The notes beneath the pieces were generated by a model that worked only from the letters and a program-made list of their open reading frames with translations, was not told the DNA's origin and did not search any database. Both the position numbers and the translations under genes were made by a program. Shown piece by piece: positions 6,925 through 15,428 of a stretch of 34,562 bases of DNA (position 1 is its first letter; every line of letters starts with the position of its first letter). Where the stretch lies: contig CALXFI010000008.1 in the NCBI GenBank assembly GCA_944387535.1, positions 1 through 34,562 of the forward strand. The letters run 5' to 3'. Source of the DNA: an uncultured Clostridia bacterium (lineage in GTDB: Bacteria > Bacillota > Clostridia > TANB77 > CAG-508).

Positions 6925-9246
6925 CTAAGCAATTTGTTTTTTCTTATAAACTTTTCTTTTAATATGTATAAGCAAGTAACTTATTACTGCTAAAACTAAA
7001 GTAATAATTATCTCTTGTCTAGGCACTGGTGATAATTCAAGCAATCTATGGAATAACAATGCTGCTACATAAAAGCCAATTGCTGTCGTTGTAAATAAAA
7101 ATACATGTGTTTTATTAAATGGCATACATACTTCTTGTACTGCTAAAATACTTACAAAACCTATAAGCAAATACATCATAGTTGTTAATGTTCCTGCTTC
7201 TATTCCTATTACATGGCCAATAATTGTTAAGACAATTATATTAAACATAATTACAATTGCAAAAGGTGCCGCGTTCGTGAGAGCCGTCGATAAAAATGCT
7301 CCCGTAATTGGCTTTTGGTTCTTCTCAAATGTAATAAAGAATGATGTATAACCTTCAATTACTAAGTCTATTAATGTTATTTGAATTGGTATAAATGGAA
7401 ATGCTGTATTTGTTATTATACAAAATAGTGATAATAGCACTGAATATATAGTTTTTATAAAGAATATTCTTGCTACATTTGTTATATTGTTTACAACTCT
7501 TCTTCCTTCCATTAATACATCTTTTAAAACACTAAAGTCTGAATTTAAAAGTACTATTTGAGATACTTGTTTCGCTGCATCTGACGCATCTGGAAGTGTA
7601 ATACTACAATCTGATTCACGAAGAGCAATAACATCATTTACACCATCCCCTGTCATTGCAACCTTATGATTTTTAGCTTGCAGTGCTTTTACAATAATAC
7701 TTTTTTGATGTGGCAATACTCTTGCAAAAATACTGTATCTGTCAACTAAATTTACTATTTCTGCATCTGTACTTATTGTTGATAAATCTATGTATGATTC
7801 GTAATCTTCTAAGCCAGCTCTTTTAGCTATATTTGATACTGTAAGTGCATTGTCTCCAGAAATGATTTTAACATCTACACCTTGTTCTTTAAAGTAACCT
7901 AACATTTCTTTTGCATTTCTTCTTAATGGATCTTCTAATATTACAGATGCAACTACATCTAATTTTGGTAATTCGTCATCTTTAACTTGCTCTTTAGAAT
8001 ATCCTATTGCTAATACCCTTTTTCCATCTTTTTGTAATTCAACTATTCTTTCTGGCATTTTACTATCACTTTTTTCAAATAGTCTTTCAGGAGCACCTAC
8101 TATTATAGAACCTTCTTCTTTAAATGAAATGCTACTCCATTTTCTTTCAGATGAAAATGGTACATTATCTACTTTTTCATAATTTATATCACCTTTAAAA
8201 TAGCTCTTCATTGCTTTAAATGTTGAATTTGTATCATCCATTCCATTTACAAAAGCTACCATCATATCACCAAAAGGTTTTGGCATAATATTTTCGGAAT
8301 AAACTTTAACCTCTGAAACTTTCATCTTACCTTGTGTTATTGTTCCAGTTTTATCTAAACATATTGTGTCAATATGTGCCAAAGATTCTATACTATATAA
8401 TTCTTGTACTAAAACTTCTTTTTTTGCAAGTTTAATTACACCTGACTCTAAAGCAATTGTAATTAACAATACTAATCCTTTAGGAAGCATTCCAAGAAGT
8501 GCTGCTGCAGTTGCAATAACAGATTCTGGAAGTACTGTTTCTCTTATAAAATAAGCTTGTATAAACAATATTACTCCAACTGGTATTATTACAAAACTTG
8601 TAAATTTTGTAACTTTTTTCATAGAATTAATTAATTCTGAATTATTATCTTTATGCTTTTTAGTTGCACTTATTATTTGATTTGCAAAATTATCTTCTCC
8701 AACTTTTTCAACAACTGCATAACATTTACCAGAGACCACATAACTTCCTGAAAGTAATTTGTCTTCTTGCTTTTTTTCTACTAAATCTGACTCTCCTGTA
8801 AGAAGCGCTTCATTTACTTCAATTTCTCCATCTATAACATAAGAATCAGATGGTATCTGGTCTCCTTGTTTTAATATAATAGTATCTCCTAAAACAACTT
8901 TTTCTATTTCAATTTCTTGTGCTTTTCCATCTCTTATTACTGTCGTTTTAGATGCTGTTAATATTGATAGTTTTTTTACTAAATTCTTTCCATGTATTTC
9001 TTGAATTATTCCAATTAACACATTAATTGTAATAATTAAAAAGAAAAATGTATTTGTATATGCACCAACTAACAATAATGCTATTGCAATTATTAAGTTA
9101 TATAAATTAAATAGTGTAAATACATTATCTTTTACTATTTGCCAGTTTGATTTTAAATTATTATTATCACTTACATTTACTTTTCCTTGATTTATTAATT
9201 CTTCTACCTCAGCAGTAGATAAACCATTATACTTTTCTTCTTTCAT
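6925..9246 (-). CDS. cation-transporting P-type ATPase (P2/CtpE-like)
   Basis: A 773-aa membrane pump that uses a phospho-Asp intermediate. Order: membrane helices near 45-85, actuator domain with LLTGES (about 148-153), helices near 212-265, phosphorylation site CLDKTGTITQ (Asp298), nucleotide-binding SSERKWSS (Lys about 369), GDGVND (533-538), and C-terminal helices. There is no N-terminal metal-binding domain and no CPC, so it is not a heavy-metal P1B pump. The overall pattern (LVQELYSIESLAHIDTICLDKTG) resembles CtpE-like calcium pumps. The M4 motif is MLPKGL where many relatives have PEGL. The ATG at 9246 follows AGGAGGAGAA. The ion is uncertain; Ca2+ is the best guess. Confidence 0.88.
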   Translation of the reverse strand: MKEEKYNGLSTAEVEELINQGKVNVSDNNNLKSNWQIVKDNVFTLFNLYNLIIAIALLLVGAYTNTFFFLIITINVLIGIIQEIHGKNLVKKLSILTASKTTVIRDGKAQEIEIEKVVLGDTIILKQGDQIPSDSYVIDGEIEVNEALLTGESDLVEKKQEDKLLSGSYVVSGKCYAVVEKVGEDNFANQIISATKKHKDNNSELINSMKKVTKFTSFVIIPVGVILFIQAYFIRETVLPESVIATAAALLGMLPKGLVLLITIALESGVIKLAKKEVLVQELYSIESLAHIDTICLDKTGTITQGKMKVSEVKVYSENIMPKPFGDMMVAFVNGMDDTNSTFKAMKSYFKGDINYEKVDNVPFSSERKWSSISFKEEGSIIVGAPERLFEKSDSKMPERIVELQKDGKRVLAIGYSKEQVKDDELPKLDVVASVILEDPLRRNAKEMLGYFKEQGVDVKIISGDNALTVSNIAKRAGLEDYESYIDLSTISTDAEIVNLVDRYSIFARVLPHQKSIIVKALQAKNHKVAMTGDGVNDVIALRESDCSITLPDASDAAKQVSQIVLLNSDFSVLKDVLMEGRRVVNNITNVARIFFIKTIYSVLLSLFCIITNTAFPFIPIQITLIDLVIEGYTSFFITFEKNQKPITGAFLSTALTNAAPFAIVIMFNIIVLTIIGHVIGIEAGTLTTMMYLLIGFVSILAVQEVCMPFNKTHVFLFTTTAIGFYVAALLFHRLLELSPVPRQEIIITLVLAVISYLLIHIKRKVYKKKQIA

Positions 9247-9308
9247 TTCTCCTCCTAAAAATCCCCAAAATTTTCATGTACTTCTTTGTTATATCATAAA
9301 ATTAAAAA

Positions 9309-9339
9309 AAAGAATAGTATTTTTTCAAAACTATTCTTT
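9309..9339 (-). terminator. intrinsic terminator downstream of the DUF362 gene
   Basis: Stem AAAGAATAGT/ACTATTCTTT with an 11-base loop, followed on the minus strand by a T run. It separates the DUF362 gene from the ATPase gene. Confidence 0.8.
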
Positions 9340-9385
9340 ATTTTTTATTAAAATTTTCTTAATTTATTGAAAATGTGTTTTTTTA

Positions 9386-10270
9386 TTAATCTATATTAAC
9401 TAAATCATAGTTAGTTGTTCCGAAACCTAATTCTTCTGCTGCCTCTATTGTATGAGTTCCATTTCTTGAGTTTACTCTTTCTAAGAAATGTTCTTTTCCT
9501 GGATCATCTGAATTTATAACTAAATCCATACAAGCTCTATCTATTGCAATTGGATCTGTAGATGCCAATATTCCTATATCTTTCATACAAGGATCTTCAG
9601 CAACTGCACAACAATCACAATCTACAGATAGATTCTTCATGACATTTATATATACAATTTTTCCTTTAAATAAATTATGCACTGATGATGCTGCATCTGC
9701 CATTGACTCTAAGAATTTATCTTGCTCTGGTAAGTTATCCCATATTGTATATTGGTCTTTACTTTGTCCTGCTGAGTGTATCCAAGCTTTTCCTTCTGAT
9801 GAAGCGCATCCTATTGATAATTGTTTTAATGCTCCTCCATATCCTCCCATAGGATGTCCTTTAAAATGTGATAATACAAGCATTGAATCATAGTTATCTA
9901 TATCTTTTCCTACAAAATTTTCTTTTAGAACTTTTCCATTTGGTATCTCTAAAACTTTATCTGGTCCTTCTTCATCCATTAAGTCTACATTAAAATATTT
10001 ATTCCAACCATGTTCTTCTAATAATTTTTTATGTTTTTCAGTTGTATTTCTTTTACCACTATATGCTGTGTTACATTCTACAACTGTTCCTTTAACATAT
10101 TCTACCATTTGTTTTACAAATTCTGGTCTTAAATAATTTTGATTTCCCTCTTCTCCTGAATGTAATTTTACTGCTACCTTTCCTTGTAATTTTACTCCTA
10201 ATTTTTCATAAAGTTTAATCATTGCTTCTGGAGTTATTTCTTTTGTAAAATAAACTTTAGCTGTTTTCAT
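9386..10270 (-). CDS. DUF362-domain protein
   Basis: A 294-aa protein with the DUF362 pattern: VAVKLHSGEEGNQNYLRPEF near the N-terminus, LSHFKGHPMGGYGGALKQLS (mid), GCASSEGKAW, and ILASTDPIAIDRACMDLV near the C-terminus. DUF362 proteins are often linked to iron-sulfur ferredoxin modules. This one lacks a clear CxxCxxC ferredoxin, but has the clustered cysteines CDCCAVAEDPC (about 220-230), which may bind metal. The frame opens at a GTG at 10279, but the ribosome binding site AGGAAAGGTG fits the ATG at 10270 and would overlap the GTG, so the shorter start is preferred. Followed by its own terminator. Function not established. Confidence 0.85.
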   Translation of the reverse strand: MKTAKVYFTKEITPEAMIKLYEKLGVKLQGKVAVKLHSGEEGNQNYLRPEFVKQMVEYVKGTVVECNTAYSGKRNTTEKHKKLLEEHGWNKYFNVDLMDEEGPDKVLEIPNGKVLKENFVGKDIDNYDSMLVLSHFKGHPMGGYGGALKQLSIGCASSEGKAWIHSAGQSKDQYTIWDNLPEQDKFLESMADAASSVHNLFKGKIVYINVMKNLSVDCDCCAVAEDPCMKDIGILASTDPIAIDRACMDLVINSDDPGKEHFLERVNSRNGTHTIEAAEELGFGTTNYDLVNID

Positions 10271-10332
10271 TTTAATCACCTTTCCTTCCCTTCTTCTTAT
10301 ATTTTAATAATTTTTTATCTAAATATTAAAAT

Positions 10333-10716
10333 TTAAGGTTCTGGCATAAAATCCCTTCTTTTTCCTTTCACAATATCGTCATATACTTCTATTTTATAAT
10401 TTAATCTATCTATTGTGTCATTTATATCTTTTTGTTTTTTTAGTAAAATATCTCTTTGTCCTTCTAGCAATTGTTTTCTCTCTTTTGCTGTTTTTGGTCC
10501 TTTTTCCATTAATTTTACATATTTGCTTAGTACTCCTATTGATAATCCTGCATTTCTCATACATTTTATAAACTCTATCCATCTACATGAATTTTCATCA
10601 AAATCTCTGATTTCACTTTTATTTCTTGGGATTTTGGGAATTAAACCTTCTTTTTCATAATATCTTATTGTATCTGGTGTTAAATCATATTTTTTACTTA
10701 CTTCTGCTATCGTCAT
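10333..10716 (-). CDS. MerR-family transcriptional regulator
   Basis: A 127-aa one-component regulator. The winged HTH is at the N-terminus (MTIAEVSKKYDLTPDTIRYY, then EKEGLIPKIPRNKSEIRDFD), followed by a helical region (FIKCMRNAGLSIGVLSKYV) and a coiled coil (about 80-115, KERKQLLEGQRDILLKKQKD). It lacks the Cys clusters of metal-sensing MerR proteins, so a stress or small-molecule role of the AdhR/NmlR kind is more likely. The frame opens at 10758, but the ATG at 10716 with GAAGGGAAATAATT is the better start and aligns with the family. It follows the CMD-cupin gene by 44 bases and probably controls the MerR-type promoter at 11527-11557. Confidence 0.9.
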   Translation of the reverse strand: MTIAEVSKKYDLTPDTIRYYEKEGLIPKIPRNKSEIRDFDENSCRWIEFIKCMRNAGLSIGVLSKYVKLMEKGPKTAKERKQLLEGQRDILLKKQKDINDTIDRLNYKIEVYDDIVKGKRRDFMPEP

Positions 10717-10760
10717 AATTATTTCCCTTCTTTCTCTTATTCTTACCATATACAACAATA

Positions 10761-11495
10761 TTATAATTTATCATATTCTTCATCCGTTACAGGCTCTAGC
10801 CACTCATTTGATGTATCCTCTCCTGGAACTTCTACAGCTAAATGGCTAAACCAACAATTTTTAGCTCCATGCCAATGCTTTACATTTGCTGGTATAATTA
10901 CTACATCTCCTGGATGTAAACTTTGTGCTGGTTTCCCGTCTTCTTGGTACCAACCTTCACCTTCTACACAAATTAACATTTGTCCTCCACCTGATTTTGC
11001 ATGGTGGATATGCCAATTATTTCTACATCTTGGCTCAAATGTTACATTTGCTATAGATATTTTTGACTCATCACTTTTAGCTAATGGTTTTAGATAAGAA
11101 TTTCCTATAAAATATTTACTATATGCTGTATTTGGCTCTCCCATACCAAACATTCCACCATGTCCAGATGGTTCTTCCTCTTTATAAACATCTTCTAACA
11201 TATTAAATACTGCCCATGCATTTGGCCAGCCACAATAAAATGTTAAATGTGTTATCATCTCAACCATTTCTGTTTTTGTTATTCCATTTTTCTTAGCTGT
11301 TTCTAAATGACTTTTTAAAGAACTATCAAATACTCCTTTTGCCATTAAAGCTGTTACTGTAATCATTGACCTATCTCTTAAAGATAATTTATCTTCTCTT
11401 GACCAGACTTCTCCAAATAGCACATCATCATTTAATTCAGCAAATTTAGGTGCCAAATTTCCTAATCTATCACGTCCTGCTGTTTGTTTTACCAT
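10761..11495 (-). CDS. carboxymuconolactone decarboxylase-cupin fusion protein
   Basis: A 244-aa two-domain protein. Residues 1-105 form a CMD/AhpD-like helical domain (RDRSMITVTALMAKGVFDSS, then MVEMITHLTFYCGWPNAWAVF). Residues 130-235 form a cupin with the metal-binding histidines WHIHH (162-165), a following GQMLICVEGEGWYQEDGK and HPGDVVIIPANVKHWHG (second His set 207/209). Such fusions are common beside MerR regulators and are thought to act in detoxification or redox chemistry; no exact reaction is established. The usual CxxC of AhpD is not present (single Cys in FYCGWP). The ATG at 11495 has GGAGGGATTAATT upstream. First gene of a two-gene operon with merR. Confidence 0.9.
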   Translation of the reverse strand: MVKQTAGRDRLGNLAPKFAELNDDVLFGEVWSREDKLSLRDRSMITVTALMAKGVFDSSLKSHLETAKKNGITKTEMVEMITHLTFYCGWPNAWAVFNMLEDVYKEEEPSGHGGMFGMGEPNTAYSKYFIGNSYLKPLAKSDESKISIANVTFEPRCRNNWHIHHAKSGGGQMLICVEGEGWYQEDGKPAQSLHPGDVVIIPANVKHWHGAKNCWFSHLAVEVPGEDTSNEWLEPVTDEEYDKL

Positions 11496-11526
11496 AATTA
11501 ATCCCTCCTTACTTTTTACTATCTTA

Positions 11527-11557
11527 TATATATCACTTAGAGCATACTCTAAGTCAA
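11527..11557 (-). promoter_or_regulatory. MerR-type promoter with 19-bp spacer and dyad operator
   Basis: Minus strand: -35 TTGACT (11557-11552), -10 TATATA (11532-11527), spacer exactly 19 bases, the over-long spacing typical of MerR-activated promoters. A perfect dyad ACTTAGAG-CATA-CTCTAAGT (11535-11554) lies between them, overlapping the -35 by three bases. It reads into the CMD-cupin and merR genes, indicating autoregulation. Confidence 0.85.
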
Positions 11558-11635
11558 GTTTTTTATGAAAGTTTTTTATATTAGTCACATTAATAGTTTA
11601 TATTATTCTTTCACAAAAAATTCACCTGAATTTTA

Positions 11636-11665
11636 TTGCTTTTTTATTTATTTCCATGTTATAAT
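11636..11665 (+). promoter_or_regulatory. sigma-A-type promoter of zinc-ribbon gene
   Basis: TTGCTT (11636-11641), 18-base spacer, TATAAT (11660-11665), about 28 bases before the start codon of the zinc-ribbon gene. Confidence 0.6.
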
Positions 11666-11693
11666 CTCATAAAAAGGTTAGGAGGAACTGTAT

Positions 11694-12023
11694 ATGAAAT
11701 GTCCAGTTTGTAAAGATGTAACATTATTAATGACAGAGAAAAAAGGTATAGAAGTTGATTATTGCCCAGAATGTCGTGGAATATGGCTTGATAGAGGAGA
11801 ACTTGAAAAACTTATAGAAAAAGAAATAAGTTATAATGATGAGTACTATGAAAGAAAAACTTCTTTAAAAGCTGAAAACAATTATGATAATGACTATGCT
11901 CAAGAAGAAAAACATAAAGAAAATAAATACTATAATGATAAATACTATGATAAGAAAAAACATTCTCGTAAAAGAAAAAAAGAATCCTTTTTAGAAGATA
12001 TATTTGATATTTTTGGGGATTAA
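11694..12023 (+). CDS. TFIIB-type zinc-ribbon protein
   Basis: A 109-aa protein. Residues 1-42 form a zinc ribbon with CPVC (Cys3, Cys6) and CPEC (Cys24, Cys27) followed by RGIWLDRGELEKLIEKE, the zf-TFIIB family found as small stand-alone proteins in bacteria. Residues 50-95 are low complexity: Tyr, Asp, Asn, Lys and Glu repeats (YYNDKYYDKKKHSRKRKK), and the end is acidic (LEDIFDIFGD). The ATG at 11694 has a good TTAGGAGGAACTGTAT ribosome binding site and its own promoter and terminator, so it is a single-gene unit running against its neighbours. Partner unknown. Confidence 0.88.
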   Translation: MKCPVCKDVTLLMTEKKGIEVDYCPECRGIWLDRGELEKLIEKEISYNDEYYERKTSLKAENNYDNDYAQEEKHKENKYYNDKYYDKKKHSRKRKKESFLEDIFDIFGD

Positions 12024-12028
12024 TTATT

Positions 12029-12060
12029 AAAAACCTTAGGTTAATTTACTTAAGGTTTTT
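12029..12060. terminator. terminator downstream of zinc-ribbon gene
   Basis: 10-bp inverted arms AAAAACCTTA (12029-12038) and TAAGGTTTTT (12051-12060). It can serve the plus-strand zinc-ribbon gene and, through the A run, the opposing minus-strand genes. Confidence 0.8.
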
Positions 12061-12067
12061 ATCTTAA

Positions 12068-12226
12068 CTATTTTTTACTATGACTTAAAAAACAAGCTTT
12101 TTCCTTTTTTAATATTTTTCTAATACCTTTTGGCTCTCTAAAAGTAATTACCATTGGAACAATTGACTTATTATTTCTAACAGCAAAATCAACTGCTCCA
12201 TTTTTAAAATGTTCATAAAATTTCTT
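12068..12226 (-). pseudogene. lysophospholipid acyltransferase (PlsC-like) C-terminal remnant
   Basis: An open frame of 52 codons immediately after, and in the same frame as, the TAG stop of the epimerase gene. It reads KKFYEHFKNGAVDFAVRNN, then SIVPMVITFREPKGIRKI, matching the FKxGAxxxAxxNxxPIVP segment of PlsC-type acyltransferases, which use acyl donors to make phosphatidic acid. The catalytic HxxxxD half is missing and there is no start codon. A deletion that joined the end of the epimerase gene to the tail of a downstream acyltransferase gene would explain both the missing part and the shared frame. Confidence 0.5.
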
Positions 12227-13231
12227 CTACTTAATAATATTGTTTTTTTCTAACCATTTTACTGTATCTGTTATGGTTGCTTCCATACTTCTATTTTTAT
12301 ATCCTAATTCTTTTTTAGCTTTTTCATTTGAAAAATTAGAATTTGAAGTTAAGGTATAAAGTGAATATTTTGTATATAATGGTGGTTCTTTTCTTATTTT
12401 ATAATAAAGCTCTGAGAGTGGTGCTGTAAGTTTTGCAATCCACATAGGTAATATTGTTTTTATCTTTTTTACTCTAGCCGCTTTACTAATCAAGTTTACT
12501 AATTCTTTTACATCTACATACCTATTTGATAATATATAACATTCTCCTTTTTTACCATTTTTACATGCTCTAACTACCCCATCTGCTACATCTCTTACAT
12601 CAACAAAGTCATATCCTCCTTTAACAAATGCTCTTAAAGAACCATTTGCTATATCTAATATTAATTGTGTTAAGTGAGTGTTACTATAGTCGTTTGGTCC
12701 AATTATTCCTGATGGATGCACTATACAGGCATTTAAGCCATTGTTTTTTACTTCTTCTAAAACCATTTTAGCTGTTCTTGCTTTTGATTTAGCATATAAA
12801 CCTATAACTTTATTTTCATCAAAATCAGTTATTTCTGTAACCTTTTCACCCTTTGGCTTTTCTGTTATTGCATGAACACTACTTACATAAACCATTTTTG
12901 CATTTTTTTCTAATACTTTGTCTACAATATTTTTAGTTCCAGTATAATTTACTTCCATAACTTTTGGATTATATTTAGATTTTATATACACAACAGCTGC
13001 ACAGTGTATTACATAAAGCTCTGCTTCAACATCTACGTTAAAGATTTCTTCTAATGTTTCTTTTTTGGTTACATCTCCTCTATAAATTTTACAATTTAAA
13101 CCTTCTAAGGCTTTTCCATTATCTTCTGGAAGTACTAAACATCTTATTTCTACATTTTTTTCTACTAATTTTCTTACAATATTATTTCCTAAAAAACCAT
13201 TTGCACCTGTCACTATATATACTTCTTTCAT
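12227..13231 (-). CDS. NAD-dependent epimerase/dehydratase (extended SDR)
   Basis: A 334-aa extended short-chain dehydrogenase. The Rossmann motif is VTGANGFLGNNIVRKL (GxxGxxG, about 7-22), Asp and Val follow in GDVTKKETLEEI, and the catalytic pair is Tyr and Lys in LYAKSKART (about 148-153) with a preceding VYVSSVHAITE Ser. HPSGIIGPNDYSNTH and FVDVRDVADGVV are typical of sugar or sterol/dihydroflavonol-type family members. The frame opens with a GTG at 13240; the ATG at 13231 has AAGGAAGTGG at suitable spacing and is preferred. The substrate cannot be assigned. The stop codon is directly followed by an in-frame acyltransferase remnant. Confidence 0.88.
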   Translation of the reverse strand: MKEVYIVTGANGFLGNNIVRKLVEKNVEIRCLVLPEDNGKALEGLNCKIYRGDVTKKETLEEIFNVDVEAELYVIHCAAVVYIKSKYNPKVMEVNYTGTKNIVDKVLEKNAKMVYVSSVHAITEKPKGEKVTEITDFDENKVIGLYAKSKARTAKMVLEEVKNNGLNACIVHPSGIIGPNDYSNTHLTQLILDIANGSLRAFVKGGYDFVDVRDVADGVVRACKNGKKGECYILSNRYVDVKELVNLISKAARVKKIKTILPMWIAKLTAPLSELYYKIRKEPPLYTKYSLYTLTSNSNFSNEKAKKELGYKNRSMEATITDTVKWLEKNNIIK

Positions 13232-13384
13232 GTGCACCACTTCCTTATTTAATACAATATTATTTAATAATATTATACCAAATTAGCTATTTTTTTACAA
13301 TTAACTATTATCATTTAAGTTTATTTTACCTTTATAGTTGCTGTAAAATCTTTAAATTTAAAGACGTATAATTTTAAACCATAA

Positions 13385-15316
13385 TTAACCTTCTAGTAAA
13401 TTATTTAATTCTTCCCATTCTTCCATTTTCTTTTCTATATCCTTATTTATCTCTTGGATTTTGTTTTGTAATTCTGCCAACTTCACATAATCTGTAGAAT
13501 TTTCTTCTTTTTTCATTTCATCTTCTATTAATTTTATTTCTTGTTCTTTTTCCTCTATTTCTTTTTCTATTTTATTCATTTTATTTTTTCTTCTATTATT
13601 TTCTTTATTTAATAAATATTGATTTTTTGAACTTTTTTCTTTAAAACCATTTACATTTTCTTTTTTGTTATTTTCATTATTATTATAACTATCTATTTTT
13701 TCTTGCTCCTTATTTTTTTCTTTCCACTCTTTAAATTCCTCATAAGTACCATCAAATAATGTTACTTTTTCTGGTTTAAATTCTAATATTTTATTTGCTA
13801 TTTTATTTACAAAATATCTATCATGAGACACAAATATTAATGTGCCTTTATATTCTTTTAAAATATCTTCTAAACTTTCTTTTCCAACTATGTCCATATG
13901 GTTAGTTGGCTCATCTAATAACAATAGATTAGGCTCTTTTTTAAATATCTCACAAAGCTTTAATCGTGCTTTTTCTCCTCCTGATAACATTTTTATTTTT
14001 TTCTCTACATCTTCACCTGTAAACAAAAAACTACCTAATATTGTCCTTGCCTTGGTTGTAGTAAGTTCCGGAAATTCACTAGTGAATTCTCCATATACAG
14101 TATCTTCTATATCTTTAAATTCTAATTGTTGGTCAAAATATCCCCAATTTACATTATATCCAAATGTAAAACTTCCACCTAAAGCTTTAATTTTTCCCGC
14201 AATGGTTTTTAATAAAGTTGATTTTCCTATTCCATTTTCCCCAATAATACTTAATTTTTCTCCTCTATACAAAGAAAACGAGATTTTTTGTATAACTTTA
14301 TCATAACCTATTTCTAAATCCTTAACTTCTAATACATCTTTTCCACTTTCTTTAATATTAAAATTATTATGAAATGTATTTAAGTCATACCTATTGGGTT
14401 CTTCTATTTTTACCATTTTTTCTATTTGTTTTAGCTTAGACAATGCCATTTTAGCTTTTGTTGGTTTATATCTAAATCTATTTGCAATATCTGTTAATCT
14501 TTTTATTTCTGCTTGTTGATATTCATAATCTTTTAAGTGTTTTTCATAATTTGCTCTTTTTTGAATCTCGTAGTCTTTATAATTTCCTTTATAATCTGTT
14601 ATTTTTCCATATTCTATTTCATAAACTTTATTTACAATTCTATCTAAAAACATTCTATCATGTGAAACAATAACCACTGCTTTGGGATAATTCCTTAAAT
14701 AGTTTTCGAGCCACTCTATTGCTGTTATGTCTAAATGGTTTGTTGGTTCATCTAAAAGTAATATCTCTGGTTTACTTAAAATTAATTTTAAAAATGCTAT
14801 TTTAGTCCTTTGTCCTCCTGAAAATTCTGATATTTTCTTTTTTTCGTCCTCAAGGCTAAATCCAAAATTTCTTAAAGCTGTTTCGTATTCTTTTTTATAG
14901 GTATATCCACCTAAAAACTCATATTTTTCTAAGCTTTCTGTATAAGATTTAATTATTTTTTCGTCAGAACTTTCTTGTAATTTTTCTCCCAATTTTTCTA
15001 TTTTAAACTCTAAATCGGTTATATCTTTATATACTTTTAATATTTCCTCAAGCATTGTTTTAGAATCATCTTCAAAGTCTATTTGTTTTAGATAACCAAT
15101 TACAGGATTTCCTTGTTTATATATTCCAAATCTACTTGTTCCTACTCCTTCTTCTAACATCGAATTATCTACAAGTGCCTTTAATAAAGTAGTCTTTCCA
15201 CTACCATTTCTTCCCACGATTGCTATTTTATCTTTTTCATTTATTTCAAAATCTATTTCTTCTAATATTGTATCTGCTCCATATGAAATAGAGCCGTTTA
15301 CTATTCTATAATTCAT
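13385..15316 (-). CDS. ABC-F family ATPase (YdiF-like)
   Basis: A soluble twin-ATPase protein of 643 aa without membrane helices. Domain 1: Walker A GRNGSGKT (35-42), signature FSGGQR (165-170), Walker B LLLDEPTNH (186-194), SHD. A charged linker at about 240-310 includes ANRFRYKPTKAKMALSKLKQ, the ABC-F interdomain arm. Domain 2: Walker A GENGIGKS (359-366), LSGGEKARL (444-452), LLLDEPTNHMD, SHDRYFV. The last 110 residues are a Lys/Glu/Asn-rich coiled coil (EKEIEEKEQEIKLIEDE). ABC-F proteins act on the ribosome E-site region, either as translation factors or antibiotic-protection proteins; the subfamily is not resolved. The ATG at 15316 follows AGGAGAGGC. Confidence 0.93.
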   Translation of the reverse strand: MNYRIVNGSISYGADTILEEIDFEINEKDKIAIVGRNGSGKTTLLKALVDNSMLEEGVGTSRFGIYKQGNPVIGYLKQIDFEDDSKTMLEEILKVYKDITDLEFKIEKLGEKLQESSDEKIIKSYTESLEKYEFLGGYTYKKEYETALRNFGFSLEDEKKKISEFSGGQRTKIAFLKLILSKPEILLLDEPTNHLDITAIEWLENYLRNYPKAVVIVSHDRMFLDRIVNKVYEIEYGKITDYKGNYKDYEIQKRANYEKHLKDYEYQQAEIKRLTDIANRFRYKPTKAKMALSKLKQIEKMVKIEEPNRYDLNTFHNNFNIKESGKDVLEVKDLEIGYDKVIQKISFSLYRGEKLSIIGENGIGKSTLLKTIAGKIKALGGSFTFGYNVNWGYFDQQLEFKDIEDTVYGEFTSEFPELTTTKARTILGSFLFTGEDVEKKIKMLSGGEKARLKLCEIFKKEPNLLLLDEPTNHMDIVGKESLEDILKEYKGTLIFVSHDRYFVNKIANKILEFKPEKVTLFDGTYEEFKEWKEKNKEQEKIDSYNNNENNKKENVNGFKEKSSKNQYLLNKENNRRKNKMNKIEKEIEEKEQEIKLIEDEMKKEENSTDYVKLAELQNKIQEINKDIEKKMEEWEELNNLLEG

Positions 15317-15354
15317 TTTGCCTCTCCTATTTTATTTTTTATTATTATAACAGA

Positions 15355-15388
15355 AAAAGAGCAGAATTTCTATAAATTCTACTCTTTT
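15355..15388 (-). terminator. terminator of the dockerin surface-protein gene
   Basis: 15-bp arms AAAAGAGCAGAATTT (15355-15369) and AAATTCTACTCTTTT (15374-15388), one mismatch, loop of four, and TTTTTC after it on the minus strand. It ends module 1 of the surface island. Confidence 0.85.
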
Positions 15389-15428
15389 AAAAATATATAT
15401 ATGAAATTTTTAGGTAAGCTAATTTAAA

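Noticed and set aside
13300..13384. Terminator after the ABC-F gene (CTTTAAATTTAAAG palindrome)
   Set aside because: The stem is short, AT-only apart from its ends, and no T run follows on the minus strand.
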